Shown here: one piece after another, positions 8,111-19,200 of the stretch
Layout of the letters: each line of letters starts with the position of its first letter
Numbering within the stretch: position 1 is the stretch's first letter
Made by a program: the position numbers and the translations under genes
Source of the DNA: Sphaerimonospora sp050942215
Lineage (GTDB): Bacteria; Actinomycetota; Actinomycetes; Streptosporangiales; Streptosporangiaceae
Assembly (NCBI RefSeq): GCF_050942215.1
Contig: NZ_CP192056.1
Coordinates: 4,898,001-4,962,000, forward strand
DNA length: 64,000 bases
Reading direction: 5' to 3'
Notes under the pieces: model-generated
Database searches by the model: none
Seen by the model: the letters and a program-made list of their open reading frames with translations, nothing else
What the model was told of the DNA's origin: nothing

Positions 8111-9514
8111 TAGGACTTTGTTACGTCATGGTGGGCGTTGATGACAGGTGGGGCACCGGCCTGTCCAGGTTGCCAATAACACCTGGAGCATGTGGAGGAT
8201 CTTGTAGAAGGTCAGGCCACCCCAGCTGCTTTTGGGCAGGTCAAGCGCAGCTCGGTGAGGAACAGGTGCGCGGCCGAGACCAGGGTGACGTGGCGGTGCC
8301 AGCCGGTGAAGGAACGGCCTTCGAAGTGGGTCAGGCCAAGGCCGGTCTTCAGCTCGCGGTAGTCGTGCTCGATCCTCCAGCGGATCTTTGCCAGCCGTAC
8401 CAGATCCCGCAGCCGGACGTCGGCGGGCAGGGTGGACAGCCAGTAGTCGGTGGGCTCGCTCTCGCCGGGCGGCCATTCGGCCAGGAGCCAGCACTCGGGG
8501 AGGTGACCATCGTCGCTGCGGGGGATGTCACGGTTGGCCGGGCGTACCCGCAGCGCGATGAAGCGGGAGGTCATCTTCGCGGTCGGGTTGCCCGTGGTGT
8601 GTTTGCTGCCGTGTCGCCAGGTCACCCGGCGCAGCCGGGAGCGGCCGGCGGACATCACCAGGTCACGCAGACTGGAACGCGTGGTGCGGTACTTGGCCAC
8701 TGGCCGGCGGCCTCTACCGGAGTAGGGCACCGTCTCGGGTACGGCATCACCATCGTAGGCGCTGGTGGTGCCCTTGACGGCAACGATGTAGGGGATGTTC
8801 CGCGCGCTCAGGCCGAGCCGTAGCGCGGTCACGTCCCCATATCCGGCATCAGCCACCACCACCGGCGGGGCCGGCCCCCAGGCGGCCAGCTCATCGAGCA
8901 TGTCCAAGGCGAGTTGCCACTTGGGCCGGTGCCGCACCTGTTCGGGGATCGCGCAACGCCGCCGCCGCTGGGCGACCCGCTCCGCCTCCTGCTCGTCAGC
9001 AGCCAGCGCGTCGTCCCAGCTTTCCGGGAGGAACAACCGCCAATTCAGTGCAGCCGAGCAGGAGTCGGTGACGGCGTGCACGCTGACCGCGATCTGACAG
9101 TTGGTGACCTGGCCCGCCGTACCCGTGTACTGGCGGGCCACCCCGGGCGAGGCGTCCCCGTCCTTGACGTGCCCGGTGTCGTCCAGCACCCACGCCTCCG
9201 GCGCGACCAGACCGGCCGCCCGGGCCGCAAGACGCCGCCGTACCGCAGCGTAATCCCAGGTCGAGGAGGTAATGAACTGCTGCAGCCGCTGGTGATCCAC
9301 CCCCAGCCGCTCGGCCATAGGCACCATCGACTTACGCCGTCCGTCCAGCATCAACCCCCGCAGGTACAACCCGCCGTTGGAGCGCTGCTCACGACGCGTG
9401 AACGAGGTGAACACCTCACCCGCGAAGTCCTCAAGACGGCCCCGCACCTCAGCCAACTCAGCCGGAGTCACCCGGAGATCATCTCACACAAGATCTCCAA
9501 CTAACAAAGTCCTA
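8111..9514 (-). mobile_element. IS701-family insertion sequence
   Basis: 1404 bp bounded by perfect 13-bp inverted repeats TAGGACTTTGTTA (8111-8123 and 9502-9514) and flanked by a 4-bp target duplication CTAG (8107-8110, 9515-9518), as expected of the family. It carries one intact transposase gene. Its right boundary abuts the left end of an IS5-like element, so both used the same CTAG. Confidence 0.9.
8212..9471 (-). CDS. IS701 family DDE transposase
   Basis: 419 residues, full length and uninterrupted. The family start MTPAELAEVRGRLEDF and RREQRSNGGLYLRGLM is followed by the catalytic Asp motifs VLDDTGHVKDG (first), VVADAGYGD (second) and the Glu region IRWRIEHDYRELKTGLGL. GHVKDG...VARQYTGTAGQ is typical of IS701. 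It acts on the 13-bp terminal repeats at 8111 and 9502. Nothing suggests inactivation, so the element may be mobile. Confidence 0.93.
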   Translation of the reverse strand: MTPAELAEVRGRLEDFAGEVFTSFTRREQRSNGGLYLRGLMLDGRRKSMVPMAERLGVDHQRLQQFITSSTWDYAAVRRRLAARAAGLVAPEAWVLDDTGHVKDGDASPGVARQYTGTAGQVTNCQIAVSVHAVTDSCSAALNWRLFLPESWDDALAADEQEAERVAQRRRRCAIPEQVRHRPKWQLALDMLDELAAWGPAPPVVVADAGYGDVTALRLGLSARNIPYIVAVKGTTSAYDGDAVPETVPYSGRGRRPVAKYRTTRSSLRDLVMSAGRSRLRRVTWRHGSKHTTGNPTAKMTSRFIALRVRPANRDIPRSDDGHLPECWLLAEWPPGESEPTDYWLSTLPADVRLRDLVRLAKIRWRIEHDYRELKTGLGLTHFEGRSFTGWHRHVTLVSAAHLFLTELRLTCPKAAGVA

Positions 9515-10229
9515 CTAGTGCGCGGATCGGATTGCGATCAATCTGCAGGATTCGCCCATGCGGCGAAGCCTGATCCGATAGGCCTTCTTGGGCGACGCGA
9601 GTCCAACTGACAGACGAAGAGTGGGAGTTCATCGCGCCTTACCTGCCGATCGGCGGGTTCGGCCCGTACCCCGAGCGGCTGCGACAGCAGTTCGAGGGCG
9701 TGATCTGGCGGTTCAAGACGGGCGCGCAGTGGCGGGAGATGCCGAAGGAGTTCGGCGCCTGGCCGACCGTCCACAACCGCTTCCGGCAGTGGAGGGACGC
9801 CGGTGTTTTCGAAGCCCTGCTGGAGGGCCCGATCGCGGAGGCCGCCAAGCACGGCGAGGTGGACGTGTCCCTGGTCAGCGTGGACTCCACCACCGCCCGG
9901 GCCCATCACGACGCTGCTGGGATGCACCTTGACCGGGAGGTCTTGGCCGCTCTGGAGCGGGCCGCCGAGCAGCAGCGGGCCCGGCGAAAAGGGGCGACGG
10001 GGAAGGACAATGGGAGCAGGATACCGGAAACGACCCTGAAGCGGAACAACAGCGACGTATCCGGCAGCGGCGCAGGCTCCGGTTGAAAGCGGCGTTACTC
10101 GGACGGTCCAGGGGCGGGCAGACCAGCAAGACCCCCCGCAGTTCATCCCCGTGCTCAAGAAGATACGGGTCCGGGGGCCCGCCGGTCGTCCCCGGACCCC
10201 GGCCTGGCGCGGTTGCCGGGGGTCAAGGC

Positions 10230-10304
10230 CTACTCCTCCCGAGGCAACCGCGCCTACCTCCGCAATCGCCTTATCAAGGCAGTCATTCCGGAGAAGAAGG
10301 ACCA
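10230..10304 (+). repeat. 75-bp target duplication, left copy
   Basis: This segment of the IS5 transposase gene abuts the left end of the IS1634-type element. It matches 11968-12042 at 74 of 75 positions, the difference being T at 10271 against G at 12009. The length and exact abutment identify it as the target-site duplication. Confidence 0.88.
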
Positions 10305-11967
10305 CCTGACTTGGCTCACGTTTCAAGATCACGCTTGAGTGCAGGGCGCTGACCTGATGGTTTCCCGCCGGGAACGGCGAAAAGTGCGCACTAAATCGAT
10401 CATGTCTCTACGCTGGTGGCCGTGTCTCCGTACGTGCGGACGGTGAAGACGGCCTCGGGTGCCCGGGCGGTGCAGATCGTCTACTCCTCCCGCCGCGGAT
10501 CGCGGGAGATCGAGCACATCGGGTCGGCACACGACGACGCCGAGCTCGAGACGCTCAAAGCGGTGGCGCGGCAGCGGCTGGCCGCCGGCCAGGAAGAGCT
10601 GGATCTGGGGCTGGAAGGTAGCCCGTCCGAGGGCGGACCGCTGGAAATCGTCAGCTCACGGATGGAACACCTGTGGGACGCATTGTCCCGCGCCTACGAC
10701 ACGCTGGGATTCCCTGCCGCAGCCGGAGGCGATGAGGTATTCCGGCAGATGGTGCTCGCGCGGGTGATCGAGCCTGCGAGTAAGCAGGACAGCCTGCGCG
10801 TCCTTGCCGAAGCCGGGATCGATGCGGTGTCGTATGCCACGGTGAAACGGCGCCTGCCTAACTACGCCACACCGCAGTGGCGCCACGCCCTGGCCGGTGC
10901 GTGCGCGACCCACGCCCGCCTGGGGCCGGCCAGCCTGGTCCTGTACGACGTGTCGACCTTGTACTTTGAGACCGACTCCGGTGACGGGTTCCGAGAGCCG
11001 GGCTTTCCCAAGGAACGCCGTCTGGACCCGCAGATCACGATCGGGCTGCTCACCGACTCCTCCGGGTTCCCGCTCATGGTGACCGGCTTCGAGGGCAACA
11101 AGGCCGAGACGCACACCATGCTCCCGGTCATCACCGAGTTCATGGCGGCCCACGACCTGCCGGACGTCACGATCGTGGCGGACGCCGGGATGATCTCCGA
11201 GGCGAACAAGAAGGCCATCGAAGCCGCGGGGCTGTCGTTCATCCTCGGCATGAAGATCCCCGACGTTCCGTATGCGGTCAAGCAGTGGCGGCGCGAGCAC
11301 CCCGACACCCCGATCCCCGACGGGCACATCTTCGTGCAGCCCTGGCCTTCGGGAGCGAGCCGGCCACGCCGCGACCAGATGATCTACTACCAGTACCGCG
11401 CCGACCGGGCCCGGCGCACGCTACGCGGCATCGACGAGCAAGTCGCCAAGGCCCAGCGCGCCATCGACGGGCAGGCGCCGGTCAAGCGGAACCGGTTCAT
11501 CAAGCTGTCCGGCGCCACCAAGAGCGTCAACACCGAGCTGGTAGGCAAGGCCAAAGCCCTGGCCGGGCTCAAGGGCTACATCACCAATCTCGCCGCCTGC
11601 CCGGACGGGACGCCCGTGACCGCCAAGTTCGTGATCGATTCCTACCACCGGCTGTTCGAGATCGAAAAATCCTTCCGGATGAGCAAGCACGACCTCAAGG
11701 CACGGCCGATCTACCACCACAAACGCGAATCGATCGACGCCCATTTGACGATCGTGTTCGCCGCCTTGGCGGTCGGCCGGTGGATCGAAGCACGGACCGG
11801 ATGGTCGATCAAGAAGTTCGTCCGCACCGCCCGCCGCTGCCGCACCATCCGCATCCAAGCCGGCAACCACGTCCTGACCGCCGCCGACCCCCTGCCCTCC
11901 GGCCTACGTGACGCGCTCAAGCAGATCCACCACCCCGAAGGTGCGCACTAAATTGAGCCAACTCAGG
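10305..11967 (+). mobile_element. IS1634-family insertion sequence
   Basis: 1663 bp. The left end CCTGACTTGGCTCA (10305-10318) and the inverted right end CCTGAGTTGGCTCA (11954-11967) are 13 of 14 identical. It is flanked by a 75-bp direct repeat. Long target duplications are a known trait of the IS1634/IS1549 family. Confidence 0.87.
10416..11951 (+). CDS. IS1634 family transposase
   Basis: 511 residues from a GTG start (a second GTG lies two codons on). The DDE core has YDVSTLYFETDSGDGFR (first Asp), VTIVADAGMISEANK (second Asp) and a late FEIEKSFRMSKHDLKARP (Glu). The order and wording are those of the IS1634/IS1549 group. The C-terminal IYHHKRESIDAHLTIVFAALAVGRW is also typical. Length is normal and no frameshift is visible, so it is likely functional. 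It ends 16 bp before the right terminus of the element. Confidence 0.92.
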   Translation: MAVSPYVRTVKTASGARAVQIVYSSRRGSREIEHIGSAHDDAELETLKAVARQRLAAGQEELDLGLEGSPSEGGPLEIVSSRMEHLWDALSRAYDTLGFPAAAGGDEVFRQMVLARVIEPASKQDSLRVLAEAGIDAVSYATVKRRLPNYATPQWRHALAGACATHARLGPASLVLYDVSTLYFETDSGDGFREPGFPKERRLDPQITIGLLTDSSGFPLMVTGFEGNKAETHTMLPVITEFMAAHDLPDVTIVADAGMISEANKKAIEAAGLSFILGMKIPDVPYAVKQWRREHPDTPIPDGHIFVQPWPSGASRPRRDQMIYYQYRADRARRTLRGIDEQVAKAQRAIDGQAPVKRNRFIKLSGATKSVNTELVGKAKALAGLKGYITNLAACPDGTPVTAKFVIDSYHRLFEIEKSFRMSKHDLKARPIYHHKRESIDAHLTIVFAALAVGRWIEARTGWSIKKFVRTARRCRTIRIQAGNHVLTAADPLPSGLRDALKQIHHPEGAH

Positions 11968-12042
11968 CTACTCCTCCCGAGGCAACCGCGCCTACCTCCG
12001 CAATCGCCGTATCAAGGCAGTCATTCCGGAGAAGAAGGACCA
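11968..12042 (+). repeat. 75-bp target duplication, right copy
   Basis: Second copy of 10230-10304, directly abutting the right end of the IS1634-type element. In frame, it restores the IS5 transposase reading from YSSRGNRAYL to PEKKD. Confidence 0.88.
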
Positions 12043-12288
12043 GACCGCCAACCGGAAGAAGAAAGGCAGCAAGGGCGGTCGGCCCGTCAGCCACGACGCT
12101 GATCTGTACAAGGAGCGGAACACCGTCGAGCGGCTGATCAACAAGCTGAAGGCCTGGCGAGGTATCGCCACCCGCTACGACAAAACCCCTGCGAGCTATC
12201 TCGCCGACCTCCACCTCCGCGCCGCGATGATCTGGATCAAAGACCTCACCCGGACCGCCCCTTGATCACAACTGAATACGCGCCCTAG

Positions 12289-12672
12289 TCCGCCGCCTGC
12301 CAGGAGCCCGGGTGTCTTCATATCTTTCCCTGCCGGATTGGGCAACTCCTCCCGTGGTCGAGCGCGAGGATGAGGTATCGCCGCAGGTCCCAGCTGAGAT
12401 CGTGGGAATGATCGCGGTTCGAGCGGGTGAGGTGATCGATCCCATCGCCGACCGTGCGGGCACGGGCGCTTTGGTTATGGCCCAACAGTCCCGGCCGAGG
12501 CCCGCGACCGCGCCTACGTCGCCGACCTGACCGGCCGACTGGAGATGGCCGACGGCCAGCCCGACGGCATGCGCATGGCCGCCCGCGTCGAACCGCAGAC
12601 ACCACGATCGCCACCCCACATCAAGATCTATTCCGATCGGTGAGCATCCGTCATGATCGCGAAAGATCTGGG
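12289..12672. other. Non-coding gap between IS nest and immunity gene
   Basis: No convincing gene. A minus-strand frame (12318-12614) ends in a plausible-looking helix (SHDLSWDLRRYLILALDHG) and may be the tail of an eroded protein, but I cannot place it in a family. The base composition falls on entering the immunity gene at 12673. Confidence 0.4.
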
Positions 12673-13236
12673 TCAGCGCCTATCAAGATCTTCTCGCGCA
12701 AACTCCTGCTTTTCCACACTGAGACCCCCACCGAAAATAGGACACCAAACGGTACCATCCAAAGCACCCACCAAGAAATCAAGCATAGATCCTGGATATT
12801 TCCACCACTCGGTGCCATCCGTCACGACGACAGACCAACGAGTGGGATCAGGGTGTGTAATCCACAAGCAAAAATCGCCATTTTGAGTAGTCGCCCATGG
12901 ATACAGGCCTCCCGTCTGGGGGTAATGCGACATCTCTGGCACCTCTACCACATCGCCGCTCTCGCTGATCAAATCAATCGATCCCGACAGACTCCTCAGG
13001 GAATTCAAAACAACTAGCGCACTATCCCGTTCGGACACATTCGGATAGATGCCAGGATGGTATATCCAGAGTCCAAGGTTTCGATCGATCACCAACTGGG
13101 CGTAGCGCCCGACCACTTCCTTGTAGTCGGGTGGGAACGTAAGCCCCGTCTCCCTCTCGATTGTCACCCAGCCGACCGGAGGAGCAGGTTTCGTGGGAGA
13201 GCCGATTAGGCGCTCGAGATCAGCAAGTGTTGCCAC
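12673..13236 (-). CDS. SMI1/KNR4 (SUKH) family immunity protein
   Basis: 187 residues. The SUKH fold shows as an N-terminal helix (LADLERLIG), GWVTIERETGLTFPPDYKEVV at residues ~22-42 with the family's LP/FPxDY motif, and a downstream GDFCLWITHPDP / WSVVVTDGTEWW pair of strands. SUKH proteins neutralise nuclease toxins delivered by RHS and related systems. Its start lies 17 bp inside the 3' end of the RHS toxin gene, so toxin and immunity are co-expressed. Codon use is less GC-rich than in neighbouring genes, as is common for exchanged toxin tips and their immunity genes. Confidence 0.88.
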   Translation of the reverse strand: MATLADLERLIGSPTKPAPPVGWVTIERETGLTFPPDYKEVVGRYAQLVIDRNLGLWIYHPGIYPNVSERDSALVVLNSLRSLSGSIDLISESGDVVEVPEMSHYPQTGGLYPWATTQNGDFCLWITHPDPTRWSVVVTDGTEWWKYPGSMLDFLVGALDGTVWCPIFGGGLSVEKQEFAREDLDRR

Positions 13237-16200
13237 TGGTTATGGTCCCATACTCGTCATTATGGAGGCATACATCTAAGAAGATACTACCATCCTCGGA
13301 CGCCGTCATCAGGAACCTATCAAGATCTGTACTTGTTCCCTCATACTTGGGGGTGACTGTATAAATGACCACCCTCCCTTGCCCTTGCCCACTCCTGATC
13401 ACACCCTTGACGTGATTCTCGATACCTCTCATCACTGGAGAATTCACCGGGGCCTGATTGCACGTCACGATATTATTCTGATTCTTGCTGGGTCCCCCTA
13501 ACTGCCGACCAATGATGTGACACCGTGCGTACTGATATTGCTTTTTTTCTGCAATCCAAGGATTATTACTCGGCCAATGAAACGGATCGACCGGCCGATC
13601 ACGGTCTAGCGCTGGAATCTTGCCATCACAGTAAACACCCAGCCCTGCCGTCGGCCGCCCCGATGAATCGGGTTGTCCAGGCGTAACCTTCGACTCACAG
13701 CCATTATCTACGTCAACTGTAGGCGGTCTGTTGGATGCTCCCGAAGGATCGGCTTCAGGTTGTTCGGCGGGCCGCCTATCGTCGTTGCAGCTTGCGGAAT
13801 CGAATGCGCGTACGAGGCAGATGCCGAGGCCGCCGTCACCGATGTCACGTCTCTCCCCGTCTCCGCTACCTCGATCTATGTCAACCGTGATCGCGGGGCC
13901 GCATTGGTCCTGAGGCATGATCGTGCAGACGCCATAGGTGTAGTCGTCGGATGGCGCCACGGCCGGCTTCACGAAGCACGTCGTGCAACTCCTCTTTACT
14001 ATCTTTGGTGCCCTGATCGGTTCAGGCTTCGGCTGTCGCGCCGGCGTCGGCGCTGACGCCGGCCTCGGCGCCGGCGCGCTGCAGTTGGCCCTGCAACCGC
14101 CTCCCACAGGACGGGTAGCAGAAGGGCGCGCCTTAGAAGTGGGGCGAGCTACAGGTTGAAGAGGAGATTTCTGTGGGGCGTAATTAGGTTTAGCCGGTTT
14201 TGTAGTTGGTTTGCTTGTTGGTTTCGTGCTAGAGGTGCTACCGCCGCAACCGTAAATAGCGCAACCAAGACCATACCCTGCAGCGAATCCAATGGCGCCA
14301 GCCCCTGCAATGACAGCTCCTGCACCAACGACAGCTGCTGTACCAACTCCCGTAGCGACGCCTACCGCCGCCCCAAGCACCGGCACCACCGCGTAATGTC
14401 CCGTGGGATCAATGTTGGTGAGCGGGTCAGCGTGGGCATAGGTGTAGCGGTTGCCTTGGATGGAGGGATCGGGTTCCAGGATCCAGGTGTCAGCGGAAGC
14501 GAAGACTCCCACATTGGGCTGGTACCAGCGGGCGTGCATGTTGACATTGCCGCTGTCGGGGTCGGTCCACTCGCTCTGGAAGCCGAGTGCGGTGGCGGTT
14601 CCGGAGCGAGTGACGATTTCGCCGAATGGGCTGAATATAGTGGAGCTGGTGAGCGAGTCCCCGCCGTCCTGGAAAGTGCCGACTACATCACCGTGCAGGT
14701 CCGCGAGGAGAGCTTGAGCCGCACCGTTTCCTTCCTTCGCCGACAGCGCGTTACCAGCAGCGTCGCGGCCGTACCGGCCGCCGACACTGCCCACTCCGTC
14801 GCTGATGGCGGAGATGTCATTGCCGAGGTCGCTATACAGGAACTTCTGGATAGACCCGCTCTTGGTACGGGAGGTCATACGTTCCAGGTGGTCGTAACCG
14901 TACGTGGCATCCCCGTCAGTGATCAGGCGGTCGAAGGCATCGAACGTGTATTGCCGACTGGTTCCGTCCTTGGTACTGGTGGCCAGTGTGCCGCGTGCTG
15001 TGTAGGTGTACTCGTTTCCGTCGCCGGAGATCAGCCGGTTTCGCTCGTCGTAGGTGAAGGTCTTGTCGTCGGCCTGGATGCGGTTTCCGGCCGCGTCCCA
15101 CTTGTACTGGGTGGTCGTTCCGGTGGGTGCCGTCCATGAAGTCAGGCGTCCGGCCTGGTCGTAGGAGTAGGTGTTCGTGTCAGCGCCGGCTGTACCGGTG
15201 GAGGTCTTCGACGTCAGGTGGTCGTCGAGGTCGTAACCGTAGTCAATCTTCGCGATCTCGTCAGACGAAGTATTCTTCAACGTCTGTGAGATGCGACGGT
15301 CCAGGGCGTCGTAGGTGAAGCTCTGGGTCCACCTGGTGCCCACCCTGATGGAGGTGGGCCGGTCAGTCTTGTCGTAGTCGTAGCTGTAGGTCAGGCCCGA
15401 TACCGGGTCCAGCACACTGGCGAGCCTGTCGGCGGTGTCCCAAGTGAACGTGGCCCGGCCGTTGACGTCGTCCCGCTGAGTCAGCCGACCGACAGCGTCG
15501 TATTGGTAGCTCGCGGCCTGCCCGCCGGTGATCGCGGTGATGAGATCGCGGTCGTTGTAGGTGAAGGTGAGGTCGCCAGCCTTGGTCTGCCGTCCGTCGG
15601 CGTCGTAGGCATAGATGTGTTCTTGCGTGGCGGCCTCGGCGCCTGAACCTGTCTCCTTAAGGAGCTGGTTGAGATTGTCGAAGGTGCGGTCGATCCGCAC
15701 GCCGCCCGGCTGCAGTTCGCTCACCGGGTTACCCGCTGCATCGTAGGAGGTCGTCCTTGCGCGATCCGCCGTGTCAGGATGCTGAGCAGTCGCCGGCTCG
15801 GTCCTCGACTCGATCAGCCCGATACTGTTGTAGGTCGTCCAGGTCGCGTTTCCGCGGCCATCGGTGACTCTGGTCCGTGCTCCGCTCGCGTCGTAGCCGA
15901 AGGACGTGACGATGGATTCTGTGGCCGACACAGGTTCGATCAGCCGGGTGACCAACCCGGCGGCGTCGAAGGTACGCCTGGTCGTGTGTCCCTCGCTGTC
16001 GGTAACACTGGTTTGATTGCCATACGGGTCGTATCCGAACTGGCTAGTTCGGAGCGTGGTCCCGGAGCCATCCTGATCATGCGCGGCGATCTGACGGCCT
16101 GCCAGGTCGTATTCGGCGACCGTACCGTTCCCCAGCGGGTCCGTCACCTTGAGGATCCGGCCGGCGAGGTCGTAGTCGTATTTTGTTGTATTGCCCAGCG

Positions 16201-19200
16201 GGTCGGTTGTCGCGGTGACCTCACCTGCGGCGTTGACCGTCAGCGTTGAGGCCCGGTTGGTGGGGTCCGTCGTCTTCACCAGGTTACCCGCGGTGTCGTA
16301 CTCGTATTTTGTTGTGTAGGCAGCCGCCGTGGGGTGACGCTCTATCTGCGTCTGAGTGATTCGCCGCCCGAGATCGTCGTAGGTTGCCTCGCTGCGTGCG
16401 CCGGTGGGCGTGACGAGCGAGAGAGTCTCTCCCGCCAGATCGTAGCTGTAGTCCCAGTTTCCTGACGTCACACCGGTTGTAGCAGGAGGGTCGGTGACGC
16501 GTACCAGGTTACCGAGCGCGTCGTAGACAAACATCGTGCTGTTCCCGCGTGGGTCAGTCTGCTTCGTCACCCACCCCGCGGAATCGTAGGTGTAAGTAGT
16601 TCGAGGCGTCAGCGCGGTCCCACCAGGCGGTGTGTACGTTGGGGACTGATCGGCTAGCAGGCGGCCCGCTCGGTCGAAAAGGCGAGTTGTCTTGTTGCCC
16701 TCTCCGTCGACGAAGTCGGTCTGTTCTCCGGCCGTGTTGTAACCGAAACGTACAGCGGGATGACCGTCTTGCGCAGAACCGTTCCGCTCGACCTTTACCT
16801 TCGGAGCCGTCACTTCAATGAGCCGGTTGGCTACGTCATAGCTCAGAGTCGTTGTGAAAGCCGCCGGATCGGCATCTGCGGCGTTACCGCGCGGATCGGT
16901 GACGCCGGTCACCAGACCGCGATCGTCGATCGTGAGGGTCGTGACGAGGTCCTGCCCGTCATTGCGCACCGTCTGACGGACGGGCTGGTCGAGCTCGTTA
17001 TAGGCGGTCTCGGTGACTTCGGTGCGTCCCGTCCCCGCCGCCGTTCGGCTGATCTTGGTGATGTTGTCGTTGGCGTCGTAGTCGTAGGTGGTCGTGCGGG
17101 CCAGGTTTTCGGGGTCGAGCGTCGTGGAGGTGAGGCGGCCGGCCGCGTCGTAGACGGCGTCGACCCGGGTGGCGCCGCCGGTGACCTGCTTGATCAGGTT
17201 GCCGACCAGATCGTAGGTGTTGTCCTCGACGACCACGTCGCGGGCCGTGGCGGACCCGTTGAGCTTGGCCCCCTTGACGGTCACCTTGGCCAGCCGGTCG
17301 TCGCCGTAGTAGGTGTAGGCCGTGGTCCGCCCCATCGCGTCGGTCGTGGAGGCCAGCCTGCCGCCGGGGTCGTAGGCGTTGGATTCGATGACCACGTCAC
17401 GGGCGGGCTGCGGCTGGACCGGGCTGCCGGTCCAGCCCGTCAGGGTGATGGTGGCCAGTTCGTTGCGGGCTGTGTAGCCGTAGTTGTACACGGTCCCGCG
17501 TTCGTCGGTGAAGCTGGTTCCGCGGCCCTTGTGGTCATAGGCGTGGCGACGGACGCCACCTTCGGCGTCTGTAATCGAATCGACACGTCCGTAGGTGTCG
17601 TATGTATAGGCGATCGTCCGGTCGGGATCGCCACCGGTCAGGTCAGTGTTGACCTCGGTGAGCGGGTTTCCGTCGACGTCATACGTGATCCGCGTCTCGC
17701 CGGTGTGGGTCACGTTGGTGACCTCGTTCTTGACGCCGGCCTCGGTGGTGCGGACGAGCCGCCCGGCGGCGTCATAGCCGTAAGACGTTGTCACCCCGTC
17801 CGGAACAGACGACGACACCTCTGTCGTCGTCACCACCCTGCCAATCGCGTCATAAGCAGTCTCTGTGACCAGCCCGGACGGCTGGGTGACCTTGGCGAGG
17901 TCACCCGCAGAGCTGTAGGCGAGCGTGGTGGCGTTGCCGTTGCGGTCGGTCTGGGTCTTCAGCAGCCCAGCCGGGGTCGTGCCGCCGCCCACAGCGGCCT
18001 CGGTGCCGTCGGTGTAGGTCCAGCTCGCCGACCGTCCCGAGGGGAAGTCGCCGGTTGCCGGGCCGGTCTGCTTGACCTTGTTGCCGTACTGGTCGTACTC
18101 GATCGTGGTGAGGTAGGTGTCGTCGGTCTCGTCCGACGACCTCGCGTCCCGGAACTCGATCACCTGATCATTCCGAGCATCGAACAGGTTGTCGATGTCC
18201 AGATGGTAGGTGTAGTACTCGCTCGCGCACGATCCGGCCGCCTTGCACACGGTCGCGGCGAGCAGGTTTCCACGCACGTCGTTGGCGAACTCCCGAACGT
18301 TGCCGTTGGGATCGGTGATCTCGACCTTGAAACCGCCGGTGTCGTAGTCGTAGGTGGTCTTCTTGTCGAGCTGGTCGGTCCAGGAGACGATGCGATCATC
18401 ACGGGAGGTGTCGTTGACGAACTTCAGTGTCCCGTTGTGCGGGTCGGTGACCGTGATGTTCGCCAGCGATGTGCCCGTGGCGTCCTTGGTGTACGTCGGC
18501 ACCGACAGCTTCCACTGGCCACCGTCCTCGTCGGTGTTGGTCAGCAGGCGGCCGCCGTCGGCGGCGTAGGTGTTGGCCGCGGCGACCCGCCCCGACGGCA
18601 GGGTGACCTTGGTGAGCTGACGGCGGACCTGCTTGGTCCGGTGATGGGTGGCGATCTGCTCCTGACGCAGCGGCTTGCCGTAGATCGCGACCTCGTCGAT
18701 CGTCCCGTTGAACGGGAACGGCGCACTCGAGCTCACCGTCCCGGGCCAGCTGGACGAGCCGAATCCGTATCCGATGCGGGCGTCCCACTGACCCAGGTTG
18801 GTGATCGCTTTGGCGATCGACCCGACGGCCTGCCCGTCCAGGTAGAGGGTCTGAGTGTTCTTGGCTCCCGACAGCGCCACGTGATGCCAGTTTCCGTCGT
18901 TCACGGCGCTGTTGGAGGTGATCGGGGCGGCCGTCCCGGTCCAGAACTGACCGCGCAGCTTGCCGTCGGTGCCCACGTAGATCGCCGGCGTGTACGCGCT
19001 GGGCGCGTTGGTCGCGGAGTTCTGGTAGCCGATGATCGTGCCCGAGGCGGTGGTCTTGAACCACGCCTCGATCGTCACGTCGCCGCCCCGGCCGCTGACC
19101 ACGCTGGCCGGCAGGGAGACGTACGACGAATTGGCCGTCCCCTTGAACGTCATCGCCGTCTCCGACGCCCCGTCCAGCGGCGAGGCCACCCCGCCGGTCA

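Larger units (their letters stand above)
9601..12265 (+). pseudogene. Broken IS5 family transposase gene
   Basis: The 5' part reads LTDEEWEFIAPYLPIG and continues through SVDSTTARAHHDAAG, as in IS5/IS427 transposases. No start codon remains at the expected place. A frameshift occurs near 10010-10060, since RRRLRLKAALLGRSRGGQTSK is in another frame. A segment encoding roughly 25 residues is missing after QTSK (~10130), and the frame shifts again near 10190. The gene is then split by the IS1634-type element. It resumes at 11968 and runs through KGSKGGRPVSHDADLYKERN and ERLINKLKAWRGIATRYDK to a TGA at 12263. Confidence 0.88.
9519..12284 (+). mobile_element. IS5-family element, decayed and interrupted
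   Basis: The left end (9519, TGCGCGGATCGG...) and the right end (reverse complement from 12284, GGCGCGTATTCAG...) share imperfect terminal repeats that include a common GATCAA. CTAG lies at both borders (9515-9518 and 12285-12288). It contains a broken IS5 transposase gene and an inserted IS1634-type element (10305-11967). Without the insertion and one copy of the target duplication the element would be about 1.0 kb. Confidence 0.75.

Noticed and set aside
12318..12614. Possible fragment of a gene after the IS nest
   Set aside because: A helix-like tail is visible but there is no start, family match or ribosome-binding site.
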